Shown here piece after piece: positions 43,973 through 50,119 of a DNA stretch of 50,119 nucleotides (its first letter is position 1; each line of letters starts with the position of its first letter). This DNA is from Bacillota bacterium (GTDB taxonomy: Bacteria > Sysuimicrobiota > Sysuimicrobiia > Sysuimicrobiales > Segetimicrobiaceae): NCBI GenBank assembly GCA_021324255.1, contig JAJPJL010000075.1, positions 1-50,119 on the forward strand. The letters run 5' to 3'. The notes under the pieces were generated by a model. It made no database searches. It was not told the origin of the DNA and saw only the letters and a program-made list of their open reading frames with translations. Both the position numbers and the translations under genes were made by a program.

Positions 43973-44830
43973 ATGAAGATCGTCATGGCGAAGCACATGG
44001 GGTTTTGCGGCGGCGTCCGCCGCGCGGTGGATATGGCCGAGCAGGCGGCGCGGTCCGGCGGCCCCGTGCATACGCTCGGACCGCTCATTCACAACCCCCA
44101 GGTCGTCGAACGGCTGCAGCAAACCGGGGTCAACGTGGCGGCGCAGCCCACCGAGCTCGACGCGGGCACGTTCGTGGTGTCGGCGTACGGCGTGGAACAC
44201 GCGGTGCTCGACGAGGTTCGCGCGCGGGGCATGGCGGTGGTGGACGCGACCTGCCCGGTGGTGCTCCGGGCGCACGCCATGGCCGAGAAGCTGGCGTCGG
44301 AAGGATACCAGATCATCTGTCTCGGCGACCACGGGCACCCGGAGATGATCACGCTCAAGGAAATGCTCGGTGATCGCGTGACGATCGTCCACACGCGCGA
44401 AGAGGCGGCCAAGGTCAAGGTGGCCCAAAGGCTCGGCGTGGTCACGCAGACCACGCAGTCGATGGAAAACCTGCGGCTCATCGTCGGCGACCTCGCGCTG
44501 CGCGTCAAGGAGCTCAAGGTCCTCAACACCCTGTGCCCCGCGATCACGGTGCGCCAGGACGAGACGAACGCCATCGTCGAGCAGGTCGACGCGCTCCTCG
44601 TCATCGGCGGCCTCGGCAGCTCCAACACCACCCGGCTGGCGGAGATCGGGCGCGCTCGCGGCCTGCCGACGTACCACGTGGAGACCGCCGGCGAGATCGC
44701 GCCGGAGTGGTTTCATGGCGTCGAGACGCTTGGGGTCGTCTCCGGCGCCAGCACGCCGGAGTGGATTATCCAGGACGTGATGCACCGGCTCGACGCCATC
44801 GGAAACGCCGGATCGCCACACGCGCATTGA
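43973..44830 (+). CDS. ispH: 4-hydroxy-3-methylbut-2-enyl diphosphate reductase
   Basis: Fe-S enzyme of 285 aa for the last step of the MEP isoprenoid pathway, making IPP and DMAPP. The cluster cysteines are C12, C94 and C188. H40 (PLIHN), H122 and E124 (GHPEM), the TQTTQS threonines and the SSN of GSSNTTRL form the substrate pocket. At the position of E. coli His74 (normally HGV) the protein has Y72 (SAYGVE), an unusual change. Otherwise length and motifs are standard. It supplies the prenyl synthase at 16 kb; dxs and the other pathway genes are not in the window. Confidence 0.93.
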   Translation: MKIVMAKHMGFCGGVRRAVDMAEQAARSGGPVHTLGPLIHNPQVVERLQQTGVNVAAQPTELDAGTFVVSAYGVEHAVLDEVRARGMAVVDATCPVVLRAHAMAEKLASEGYQIICLGDHGHPEMITLKEMLGDRVTIVHTREEAAKVKVAQRLGVVTQTTQSMENLRLIVGDLALRVKELKVLNTLCPAITVRQDETNAIVEQVDALLVIGGLGSSNTTRLAEIGRARGLPTYHVETAGEIAPEWFHGVETLGVVSGASTPEWIIQDVMHRLDAIGNAGSPHAH

Positions 44831-44849
44831 CACGCCGGGCGCGCGGCTC

Positions 44850-46271
44850 GTGGCCGCCGCTCCGGCTGCGGTGATGGCGGCCGCCGCCGCGCCGACGGTG
44901 GCGATCGTCGGCCGGCCGAACGCGGGGAAGTCCGCGCTGTTCAATCGCCTGCTGGCACGCCGGCGGGCGATCGTGGAGGACACCCCGGGCGTCACCCGCG
45001 ATCGCGTCGAGGCGCCGTGCGAATGGGCGGGCCGCCTCTTTACGCTCGTCGATACGGGCGGGCTCGTATCCCGCGCCGGCGAGCCGATCGCCGTGGAAGT
45101 GCGCCGTCAGACCGAGCGTGCCATCGCGGGTGCGGATCTGATCCTGTTCCTCGTCGATGCGGCCGCGGGGCCCACGCCGGAGGACGAGCAGATCGCGCAG
45201 CGGCTCCGTGAGAGCGGCCGCCCGGTGCTCGTCGTGGCGAACAAGGTGGACCTCCCGCAGGCGGACCTCGGCGCGTACGAGTTCCACGCGCTCGGCTTCG
45301 GAGATCCGATGCCCGTCTCGGCGACGGCCGGGCTGGGGATCGGCGACCTCCTGGACGAGGTCTGCGCGCGCCTCCCGGGGCCGGACGCGGCGGCCGCGCC
45401 GGCTGCCGCGGGGAGTGTCCGCGCGGAGGCGGCGGAGGACCGCGCGCGTCCCGTCCGCGTCGCGCTCCTCGGCCGGCCGAACGTCGGCAAGTCGTCCCTC
45501 ATGAACGCGGTTCTCGGCGAGGAGCGGGTCATCGTGACCGCCGAGCCGGGGACCACGCGCGATGCCGTCGATACCGCCCTGACCTATGCCGGACGCTCCG
45601 CGGTCCTGATCGATACCGCTGGGCTCAGGCGGCAAAGCCGCGTATCGGAGCGGGTGGAGTACTACAGCACGCGCCGGTCCTACGAGGCGCTGGCGCGCGC
45701 CGACGTCGCGGTCCTCGTCGTCGATGCAGCCGCCGGCATCACGGATCAGGACCAGCGCATCGCCCGCCGCGCCTACGAGGCGGGCCGGGCCGTCGTCCTG
45801 GCCGTCAACAAGTGGGACCGGCTTCAGGGGTACACGCCTGCGGACGTGGAGCGCGTGGCGCAGCAGCGCCTCAGATTTCTCGGCGGCGTGGCGGTGTGCC
45901 CGACGGTCGCGACCCGCGGCGAGGGGGTCGCGACGCTCATGGACGCGGTGTTCGAGGCAGCCCGGGCGCGCAGCACGCGCATCGCGACCGGCCCGCTCAA
46001 CAAGCTGATCCAGGGCGCGGTCGAGACGACGCCGCCGGCCGCCGACAAGGCCGGCCGGCGGCTTCACGTGTATTACGCGACGCAACCGGAGACGGAGCCG
46101 CCGCACGTGGTCGTGTTTGTGAACGATCCGTCCTTGTGGACCGAGGAGTACCGGCGCTATCTCGAACGCCGGCTCCGCGCCGCGTTCCCGCTGCGCGGCA
46201 CACCCATCCGGTGGTCGGTCCGGGGCAGGAGAGCCGCGCCGGCCGCGCGAAGCGTCGAGCCACACGAATGA
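44850..46271 (+). CDS. der: Ribosome-associated GTPase Der (EngA)
   Basis: Double Era-like GTPase of 473 aa needed for 50S assembly. The first G domain has GRPNAGKSALFN, DTGG and NKVDLP; the second has GRPNVGKSSLMN, DTAGLRRQ and NKWDR. A C-terminal KH-like domain (YYATQPETEPPHVVVFVNDP) follows. GTG 44850 adds an Ala-rich N-terminus; ATG 44874 is an alternative that starts nearer the first strand. The linker between the G domains is Ala-rich and somewhat long. The stop overlaps plsY. Confidence 0.95.
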   Translation: MAAAPAAVMAAAAAPTVAIVGRPNAGKSALFNRLLARRRAIVEDTPGVTRDRVEAPCEWAGRLFTLVDTGGLVSRAGEPIAVEVRRQTERAIAGADLILFLVDAAAGPTPEDEQIAQRLRESGRPVLVVANKVDLPQADLGAYEFHALGFGDPMPVSATAGLGIGDLLDEVCARLPGPDAAAAPAAAGSVRAEAAEDRARPVRVALLGRPNVGKSSLMNAVLGEERVIVTAEPGTTRDAVDTALTYAGRSAVLIDTAGLRRQSRVSERVEYYSTRRSYEALARADVAVLVVDAAAGITDQDQRIARRAYEAGRAVVLAVNKWDRLQGYTPADVERVAQQRLRFLGGVAVCPTVATRGEGVATLMDAVFEAARARSTRIATGPLNKLIQGAVETTPPAADKAGRRLHVYYATQPETEPPHVVVFVNDPSLWTEEYRRYLERRLRAAFPLRGTPIRWSVRGRRAAPAARSVEPHE

Positions 46272-46873
46272 GCGGCGTGGCGTTCGGCGCTCTGGCGATC
46301 AGTTACGTGATCGGATCGGTGCCGACCGGGCTGGTGCTGGTGCGGCTGCTCAAGGGCGAGGATATTCGGCAGTACGGGAGCGGCAACATCGGCACGGTGA
46401 ACGTCTTTCGCGTCGCCGGCACCCCCATCGCGATCCTGGTGCTCGCCGTGGACGTGCTCAAGGGCCTCGTGCCGGTGCTCCTCGCGGTCCGGTGGGGGAC
46501 GGGACCGTGGGTGTCTATGGTGTGCGGTCTCGCCGCGATCGCCGGGCACAACTGGTCCGTGTTTCTGGGCTTCCGCGGCGGCAAGGGCATCGCCACGTCC
46601 TTCGGCGTGCTCCTCGCGCTCTCGCCGGTGGCCGCGTTCGCCGCCGCCGCGGTCTGGATCGTGGTGGTGGCGGCGACACGATACGCGTCGCTGGGATCGA
46701 TCCTCGGGGTCGGCGCCGTGCCGTTCGTCCTGTGGCGCCTCGGTCAGCCGCCCGCCTACGTGGTGTTCGGCGTCGTCGCGGCGATATTTGCGATCTATCG
46801 GCACCGGGCCAACATCCGCCGGCTGGTGGCCGGCACCGAGTTGCGCATCAACGACCGCCGCGCGAAATCCTAG
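46268..46873 (+). CDS. plsY: Acyl-phosphate:glycerol-3-phosphate acyltransferase
   Basis: Polytopic membrane enzyme of 201 aa acylating glycerol 3-phosphate. The three conserved loops are visible: GSVPTGLVLVRLLKGEDIR followed by GSGNIGTVNVFRVAG, then GHNWSVFLGFRGGKGIATSFG, then the C-terminal IYRHRANIRRL. About five to six transmembrane helices are predicted. ATG 46268 overlaps the der stop (ATGA). The gpsA gene that usually follows der-plsY is replaced by a ketopantoate reductase gene two bases downstream. Confidence 0.94.
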   Translation: MSGVAFGALAISYVIGSVPTGLVLVRLLKGEDIRQYGSGNIGTVNVFRVAGTPIAILVLAVDVLKGLVPVLLAVRWGTGPWVSMVCGLAAIAGHNWSVFLGFRGGKGIATSFGVLLALSPVAAFAAAAVWIVVVAATRYASLGSILGVGAVPFVLWRLGQPPAYVVFGVVAAIFAIYRHRANIRRLVAGTELRINDRRAKS

Positions 46874-46874
46874 C

Positions 46875-47927
46875 ATGGAGATGCACGTGCTCTGCTACGG
46901 GGCCGGCGCCGTCGGCTCGCTGGTCGGCGGGGTGCTGTCCCGCAGCGGCGCGGCCCAGGTGACCCTCCTGGGACGGCGGGCGCACGTGGCCGCGGTGCGC
47001 ACGTGGGGCCTCCACGTGGAAACCCCGGACGGCGTTGCGACGTGCAAGCGGCTCGACTCGATCACGACGCTCGACGACCTCGGCGCGCCGCCGGATCTCG
47101 TCGTTCTCACGGTCAAGGCCTACCAGACCGGCGAGGCCATCGAGGAACTGGCGCCGCTGTTGCGGCGCGGCGCGCGCGTGGTGACGCTCCAAAACGGCAT
47201 CGGCGCCGAGGAGGCCATCGCCGAAGCGGCCGGCGCGGATCGCGTGATCGCCGGCACCCTCACGCTCAGCGTGAGCCTGCTGCGGCCGGGCGCGGTCCGG
47301 CAGCATACGGCCGACGGCGGCGTGGCGCTGGCGCCCGTGGACGGCGACGCCTCGGTAGCCGATATTGCGGAGGCCCTGCGGCGCGCCGGATTGCGAGTGG
47401 ACGTGCTCGGGGACTACCGGGCGATGAAATGGAGCAAGCTCCTCCTCAACATGCTCGGGAACGCGACGTCCGCGATCCTGGATCTGCCGCCGTCCGAGAT
47501 CGTGAGGAACCCGCGCTTGTGGGGCATCGAACGCGACGCGTTCCGTGAGGCGGTGCGCGTCATGCAGGCGCTCGATCGGGCGCCGGTCGCGTTACCGGGG
47601 TACCCCGTGCCGGCGCTCGTCAAGGCGATGCGGGCCCCGGCATGGATCGCGCGGCGCACCGTCGGGCCGCGGCTTGGCGCGGGCCGCGGCGGCAAGATGC
47701 CGTCGCTCCACGAGGACCTGGAGCGCGGCCGCGAACGGAGCGAGGTCGAAGTCCTCAACGGCGCCGTCGCGCGGGAGGGCAGGGCGCTCGGGGTGCCCAC
47801 GCCGGTCAACGCGGTCCTCGCGGACGTGCTCACCGCCATCGCCGCGGGGCGCCGGCCGCGTGACGAGTTCCGCCGCAACCCCAACGCCCTGCTCGCGGCG
47901 TGCCGCGCTGCGCCCGTGCCGACGTAG
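46875..47927 (+). CDS. panE: 2-dehydropantoate 2-reductase (ketopantoate reductase)
   Basis: NADPH-dependent reductase of 350 aa in the pantothenate/CoA pathway. The Rossmann loop is YGAGAVGSLVGG and the 2'-phosphate site LLGRR. Substrate residues are in LTVKAYQT, TLQNGIGAEE, KWSKLLLNMLGNATSA and the late SLHEDLERGRERSEVEVLNG. The length slightly exceeds that of E. coli PanE. Its position directly after der-plsY is where gpsA is normally found, but the motifs are those of PanE/ApbA, not of glycerol-3-phosphate dehydrogenase. Confidence 0.9.
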   Translation: MEMHVLCYGAGAVGSLVGGVLSRSGAAQVTLLGRRAHVAAVRTWGLHVETPDGVATCKRLDSITTLDDLGAPPDLVVLTVKAYQTGEAIEELAPLLRRGARVVTLQNGIGAEEAIAEAAGADRVIAGTLTLSVSLLRPGAVRQHTADGGVALAPVDGDASVADIAEALRRAGLRVDVLGDYRAMKWSKLLLNMLGNATSAILDLPPSEIVRNPRLWGIERDAFREAVRVMQALDRAPVALPGYPVPALVKAMRAPAWIARRTVGPRLGAGRGGKMPSLHEDLERGRERSEVEVLNGAVAREGRALGVPTPVNAVLADVLTAIAAGRRPRDEFRRNPNALLAACRAAPVPT

Positions 47928-48000
47928 CGGAGAGGATCGCGCCCACGCCGTCGTCATGAACTGTCATCGACTGGCCCGCCTGGCGAGGCCGCCGGGCGCT

Positions 48001-48009
48001 TGTTATAAT
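48001..48009 (+). promoter_or_regulatory. Extended -10 promoter of tRNA-Pro
   Basis: TGT followed by a perfect TATAAT (48004-48009) lies 11 bases before the mature 5' end of the tRNA. The -35 region is weak, compensated by the TGn extension. Confidence 0.65.
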
Positions 48010-48020
48010 CAGACCTGCGT

Positions 48021-48097
48021 CGGGCCGTAGCGCAGCTTGGTAGCGCACCTGAATGGGGTTCAGGTGGTCGCCGGTTCAAATCCGGCCGGCCCGACCA
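48021..48097 (+). tRNA. tRNA-Pro (anticodon GGG)
   Basis: A 77-base tRNA that folds perfectly. The acceptor stem is CGGGCCG/CGGCCCG and the D arm GCGC/GCGC. The anticodon arm is CCTGA/TCAGG with loop ATGGGGT, so the anticodon is GGG with G37. The T arm is GCCGG-TTCAAAT-CCGGC and the discriminator is A. The terminal CCA is encoded. It reads CCC and CCU. T54 and A58, the targets of the TtuA and TrmI enzymes encoded in the window, are both present in the T-loop. The accessory stretch begins directly after it. Confidence 0.97.
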
Positions 48098-48319
48098 AGT
48101 AAAATCAACGATTCCGGACTCAGGAAGGAGATTCAAGGGCTCCCCAACGACTACGTTCTCGGCGTAAGCGAGACTGCACTTCGTGTACGACACGCCCCAT
48201 CATGATGGACTACGTCCGCCAGACTTCGGGGTGACGAGCGTCAACTTCGACTTCGCGGAACTGCTCGCGCGGGCGGAGGAGCCGGCATGAACAGGTTGGG
48301 CCTGACTCGGGGCCTTGCA

Positions 48320-48356
48320 ATTCATGACGTGAATGGATGTCATTCACGATGTGAAT
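48320..48356. repeat. Two 15-bp palindromes, ATTCAyGAyGTGAAT, 22 bp apart
   Basis: ATTCATGACGTGAAT (48320-48334) and ATTCACGATGTGAAT (48342-48356) are near-identical inverted-repeat sites. Their centres are 22 bp apart, two helical turns, which is typical of a dimeric repressor binding cooperatively. They flank the ATG of the truncated ATPase frame. Confidence 0.7.
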
Positions 48357-48473
48357 GGGAAACCCTTGCCCCGCCACTTGCAACAGATGCTGGCAGAACG
48401 GCTGCGTGTAATGCCCGCTGTCGTCGTTGACGTTCTGAACGCGCGCTCACCGTGTAAGAAACCTCGGCTTTGA
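48333..48473 (+). pseudogene. Truncated N-terminus of an AAA/DUF4143-type ATPase (probable)
   Basis: The 46-codon frame contains KPLPRHLQQMLAERLRVMPAVVV. This resembles the segment just before the P-loop in DUF4143 (AAA_14) ATPases, where a TGARQxGKST loop should follow. Instead the reading continues into unrelated sequence (DVLNARSPCKKPRL) and stops. This points to a deletion or recombination breakpoint near 48430. The family assignment rests on a short segment and should be treated as provisional. Confidence 0.4.
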
Positions 48474-48666
48474 CACAAGGGTGCCACAAACCGCAGCGGC
48501 GCGATCTTGGGCCGCTGCGACCGCGTGCGCGTACCGACAAATCAAATATCCCGGATCTTCGTGCCCGGCCCGATCGGCGGCCATCCGCGCGTTCACGTGG
48601 TTCGCCTCCAACGCCTCGATCGGGCCTGCCCGCCCCACGATGCGGAAGTGTTCCTTTCCGCTAAAT

Positions 48667-48855
48667 TTAGAGCAGCTTACTGAATTCTTCGGGCGAGATC
48701 CGCGCGGCCTTGAGGATCGCGGCGGCAGTGCCTACGCGCAGATCGCCGGCGTAGACGGGAACGGTGACAGCGCGGCCATCAGGATGGCGAAGACGGGCGT
48801 GGCTTCCTTTGGTCCGTGCGATCGAGAAGCCGGCGCGCCCTAATGCGGCGAGCAT
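48667..48855 (-). CDS. hicA: HicA-family toxin (mRNA interferase), start codon probably degraded
   Basis: dsRBD-like RNase of toxin-antitoxin systems. The core AALGRAGFSIARTKGSHARLRHPDGR contains the active-site His in KGSH. TVPVYAGDLRVGTAAAILKAA completes the fold, and about eight residues follow. From ATG 48855 only 62 aa are made, lacking the usual first strand region. Homologous sequence (PRITARE) continues upstream to an ATT codon at 48879-48877, exactly where the initiator ATG is expected. Either ATT serves as a rare start or the toxin is being lost. It lies 26-50 bases after hicB in the same operon. Confidence 0.82.
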   Translation of the reverse strand: MLAALGRAGFSIARTKGSHARLRHPDGRAVTVPVYAGDLRVGTAAAILKAARISPEEFSKLL

Positions 48856-48905
48856 CTCGCGGGCGGTAATCCGCGGAATGCCGCCCGGACCGGTGCGAGA
48901 ACCGG

Positions 48906-49151
48906 CTATGACGCGAGGGAAACTGAAACTTGTGCCACGCGGACGCCGGGGGCATCATCAGGAATCGGCTCCCCGCGTGCGATAAGATCCTCGAGCGTCA
49001 GGCTGATTGCGTCCCGGGCGTTCGCCAGGGCTTCCTCGAGAGTGGCCCCCTCGGTGACGCAGCCTGGAAGGGCGGGGACAAGAACCGTGAAGCCCCCCAC
49101 ATCCGGGTCGGGCTCGAGGACGATCGTGTAGGTCTTCACGATGGAGGCCAC
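48906..49151 (-). CDS. hicB: HicB-family antitoxin
   Basis: Antitoxin of about 81 aa with the partial RNase H-like HicB fold. Signatures are YTIVLEPDPDVGGFTVLVPALPGCVTEGATLEEALANARDAI and then LEDLIARGEPIP. There is no C-terminal helix-turn-helix or ribbon-helix-helix domain, so DNA binding, if any, must come from elsewhere. GTG 49151 lies six bases after a TACGCT box, suggesting a leaderless transcript. A longer open frame to 49247 adds unrelated residues. The gene precedes hicA, the common order for this subtype. Confidence 0.88.
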   Translation of the reverse strand: MASIVKTYTIVLEPDPDVGGFTVLVPALPGCVTEGATLEEALANARDAISLTLEDLIARGEPIPDDAPGVRVAQVSVSLAS

Positions 49152-49157
49152 GCGCTT

Positions 49158-49187
49158 AGCGTACCATGCACGGCAGAAAGCGGGCAA
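49158..49187 (-). promoter_or_regulatory. Leaderless promoter of hicBA
   Basis: Minus-strand TTGCCC (49187-49182), an 18-base spacer and TACGCT (49163-49158), then six bases to GTG 49151. The layout is the same as for the HAD and glycosyltransferase promoters. Confidence 0.5.
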
Positions 49188-49537
49188 GCAGTAGGGGAGC
49201 CCGTGTGTGGTTTTGAGGTTGACGGCGCCGGAGGCGTTGACGGCCAAGGAGACGGCTGCTGCGGTTACGCAATAAGCCCTTTGGTGCCCTCTGCCGTGTA
49301 GTTGGCCCTAATGAGATATTTCGGCGTGGCCATGCACCCCCTTTGGATTAGGTGCACGCGAACGGAGGGCCGGTCCATAGCTTACCCCCCGGGCCGCGCC
49401 GGAACGCTTTTGGAACGCTTTTGAAACGCTCCGCAGGATACACATGGGCTGACAGCAATGGGCCCACGCCAGCCCGGACCGCCCAACTGCCGGCGTGCTG
49501 GAGCTGGCGCAGCCGGAGGCGTCTGGGGGGGTGGATC
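49188..49537. other. Non-coding gap between hicBA and the cupredoxin gene
   Basis: No gene is seen in these 350 bases. They contain two copies of GTTGACGGC (49218-49226 and 49236-49244), an inverted repeat TGCACC/GGTGCA (49333-49338 and 49351-49356) and the 11-bp tandem repeat at 49401-49433. No convincing promoter for the cupredoxin gene was found. Confidence 0.6.
49401..49433 (+). repeat. Three 11-bp direct repeats GGAACGCTTTT
   Basis: GGAACGCTTTT at 49401-49411, the same at 49412-49422 and a degenerate GAAACGCTCCG at 49423-49433. The period is about one helical turn, so a regulator could bind all copies on one face of the DNA, roughly 105 bases upstream of the cupredoxin gene. Confidence 0.65.
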
Positions 49538-50119
49538 ATGCGTTTCTTTCTTGTGCTCTCGTTGATCGTCGGTGCGCTGCTGCTCGTCCCAGCGCCGCCC
49601 CGGGCGGGCGCGGCAAAGACCTGGGTCGTGCAAGTTGGGGCCTCGGCGGCGAACCAGGCGGACCAGGCGCTGCTGTTTCTCCCGGGGACGATCACCATCG
49701 ACGAAGGCGACACCGTCCAGTGGAAACTGGCCGCCTCCGACCACACGATCTACTTCCCGGCCGGGCAGAAGCCCCCGGACCTCATCATTCCGGGCGCCGT
49801 CAAGGGCCAGTTGCTGTGGAATCCCGGCGTGATGTTCGCGTCGCCGCAGAAGACCTATGACGGCGCCGGACCGGTCAGCGGCGGCGCCCTCCTCCACGAT
49901 CCAGGCGCACCGAAGGTCTACACGCTGACCTTCACAAAGGCCGGGACTTACAAGTACCTCTGCATGTTTCACCCGGGCATGGAGGGCACCGTCGTCGTGC
50001 AGCCGGCGGGGACCCCGTACCCGACGACGCAGGCGCAGTACGATCAGGCGGCCGCCGCCGAGGCGAAGGCCGCGCTCGCCAAGGCCGCGGCGCTCCGGGC
50101 TTCAAACAAACCCGTTGTC
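49538..50119 (+). CDS. Exported cupredoxin (plastocyanin-like type 1 copper protein), 3' end cut by window
   Basis: 194 codons are present without a stop. Residues 1-25 form a Sec signal (FFLVLSLIVGALLLVPAPPRAGA). The mature domain has the four type 1 copper ligands: H69 in SDHTIYF, then C142, H145 and M148 in YLCMFHPGM. TITIDEGDTVQWKL and GTYKYLC are the usual strands around them. After residue 155 an Ala/Lys-rich helix begins (QYDQAAAAEAKAALAKAAAL), so the protein is larger than a simple plastocyanin. This resembles large secreted cupredoxins that carry an extra C-terminal domain. A GGGGGTGGATC precedes the ATG. Role: electron transfer or copper handling outside the membrane. Confidence 0.9.
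   Translation, partial: MRFFLVLSLIVGALLLVPAPPRAGAAKTWVVQVGASAANQADQALLFLPGTITIDEGDTVQWKLAASDHTIYFPAGQKPPDLIIPGAVKGQLLWNPGVMFASPQKTYDGAGPVSGGALLHDPGAPKVYTLTFTKAGTYKYLCMFHPGMEGTVVVQPAGTPYPTTQAQYDQAAAAEAKAALAKAAALRASNKPVV

Larger units (their letters stand above)
48098..48666. other. Low-coding accessory stretch downstream of tRNA-Pro with gene remnants
   Basis: No intact gene is supported in these 569 bases. On the plus strand a short frame ending at TGA 48288-48290 (VYDTPHHDGLRPPDFG, then VNFDFAELLARAEEPA) looks like the C-terminus of a lost gene. It is followed by two palindromes and an ATPase N-terminal remnant. On the minus strand an open frame at about 48447-48638 (containing EALEANHVNARMAADRAGHE) lies just downstream of hicA but matches nothing I know. 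Base composition and A/T-rich patches (for example CTAAATTTAG near 48661) differ from the core genes. No repeat of the tRNA 3' end marking an attachment site was found. Confidence 0.6.

Noticed and set aside
47954-48193. Minus-strand frame containing GRPDLNRRPPEPHSG and ALPSCATAR
   Set aside because: This is the well-known spurious translation of the antisense strand of a tRNA-Pro gene; the tRNA itself is perfect.
48098-49537. CRISPR array or attachment-site duplication in the accessory stretch
   Set aside because: Repeats found are short operator-like palindromes and an 11-bp tandem repeat; there are no regularly spaced long repeats, and no copy of the tRNA 3' end.

Overview
The window is very GC-rich, densely packed and almost entirely plus-strand bacterial chromosome. 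Many genes overlap by 1-4 bases (GTGA, ATGA or TAATG junctions) and GTG starts are common. Gene neighbourhoods resemble Firmicutes and related Terrabacteria: RsbW/SpoIIAB-type anti-sigma plus SigB/F-type sigma; rimP-nusA-ylxR-infB-DUF503-rbfA-nrnA-truB-ribF; ispA-tlyA-nadK; nudF-deoB-punA-pdp; scpA-scpB-dacF; cmk-plsC-ispH and der-plsY. A tRNA 2-thiolation cassette (ttuB-ttuA) beside trmI suggests a thermophile or descent from one. My inference is a deep-branching, high-GC Terrabacteria lineage (for example Sysuimicrobiota/CSP1-3-like or a high-GC Firmicutes class). No rRNA or marker phylogeny is available here to prove it.

Layout. 0-7 kb: 3' end of an anti-sigma gene, its sigma factor, CCA-adding enzyme, a Soj/ParA ATPase translationally coupled to an unrecognised Cys-rich protein, a minus-strand HAD phosphatase with a leaderless-type promoter, a lipoprotein and AsnRS. 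7-16 kb: the Nus/translation operon, preceded by a promoter and an attenuator-like hairpin, then nusB with its own promoter inside ribF and a second attenuator-like leader. 16-26 kb: acylphosphatase, prenyl synthase, TlyA, NAD kinase, CTP synthase, branched-chain aminotransferase and a nucleoside salvage run. 26-35.5 kb: short-chain acyl-CoA metabolism (hydroxyacyl-CoA and acyl-CoA dehydrogenases, ETF, a B12-dependent acyl-CoA mutase with isobutyryl-CoA-mutase-like active-site residues, thiolase), interrupted by the tRNA T-arm modification cassette ttuB-ttuA-trmI. 35.7-48 kb: lysA, an M50 protease, scpAB, dacF, a PspC protein, a GT39-like membrane glycosyltransferase, cmk, plsC, ispH, der, plsY and a ketopantoate reductase. 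48-50 kb: tRNA-Pro(GGG), then a less tidy accessory stretch with gene remnants, a HicBA toxin-antitoxin pair whose toxin start looks degraded, and a cupredoxin cut by the window end.

The most interesting signals are: (1) the ParA partner, whose N-terminus resembles the ParA-binding tip of ParB but which has a long disordered linker and a novel Cys/His cluster instead of a ParB DNA-binding domain; (2) the mutase and its acyl-CoA neighbours, which fit an isobutyryl-CoA to butyryl-CoA to acetyl-CoA route; (3) ttuB-ttuA-trmI, which would modify the two tRNA bases (54 and 58) that pair in the T-loop; (4) recurrent leaderless promoters with TTG-type -35 boxes; (5) attenuator-like hairpins in front of both Nus-factor transcripts.
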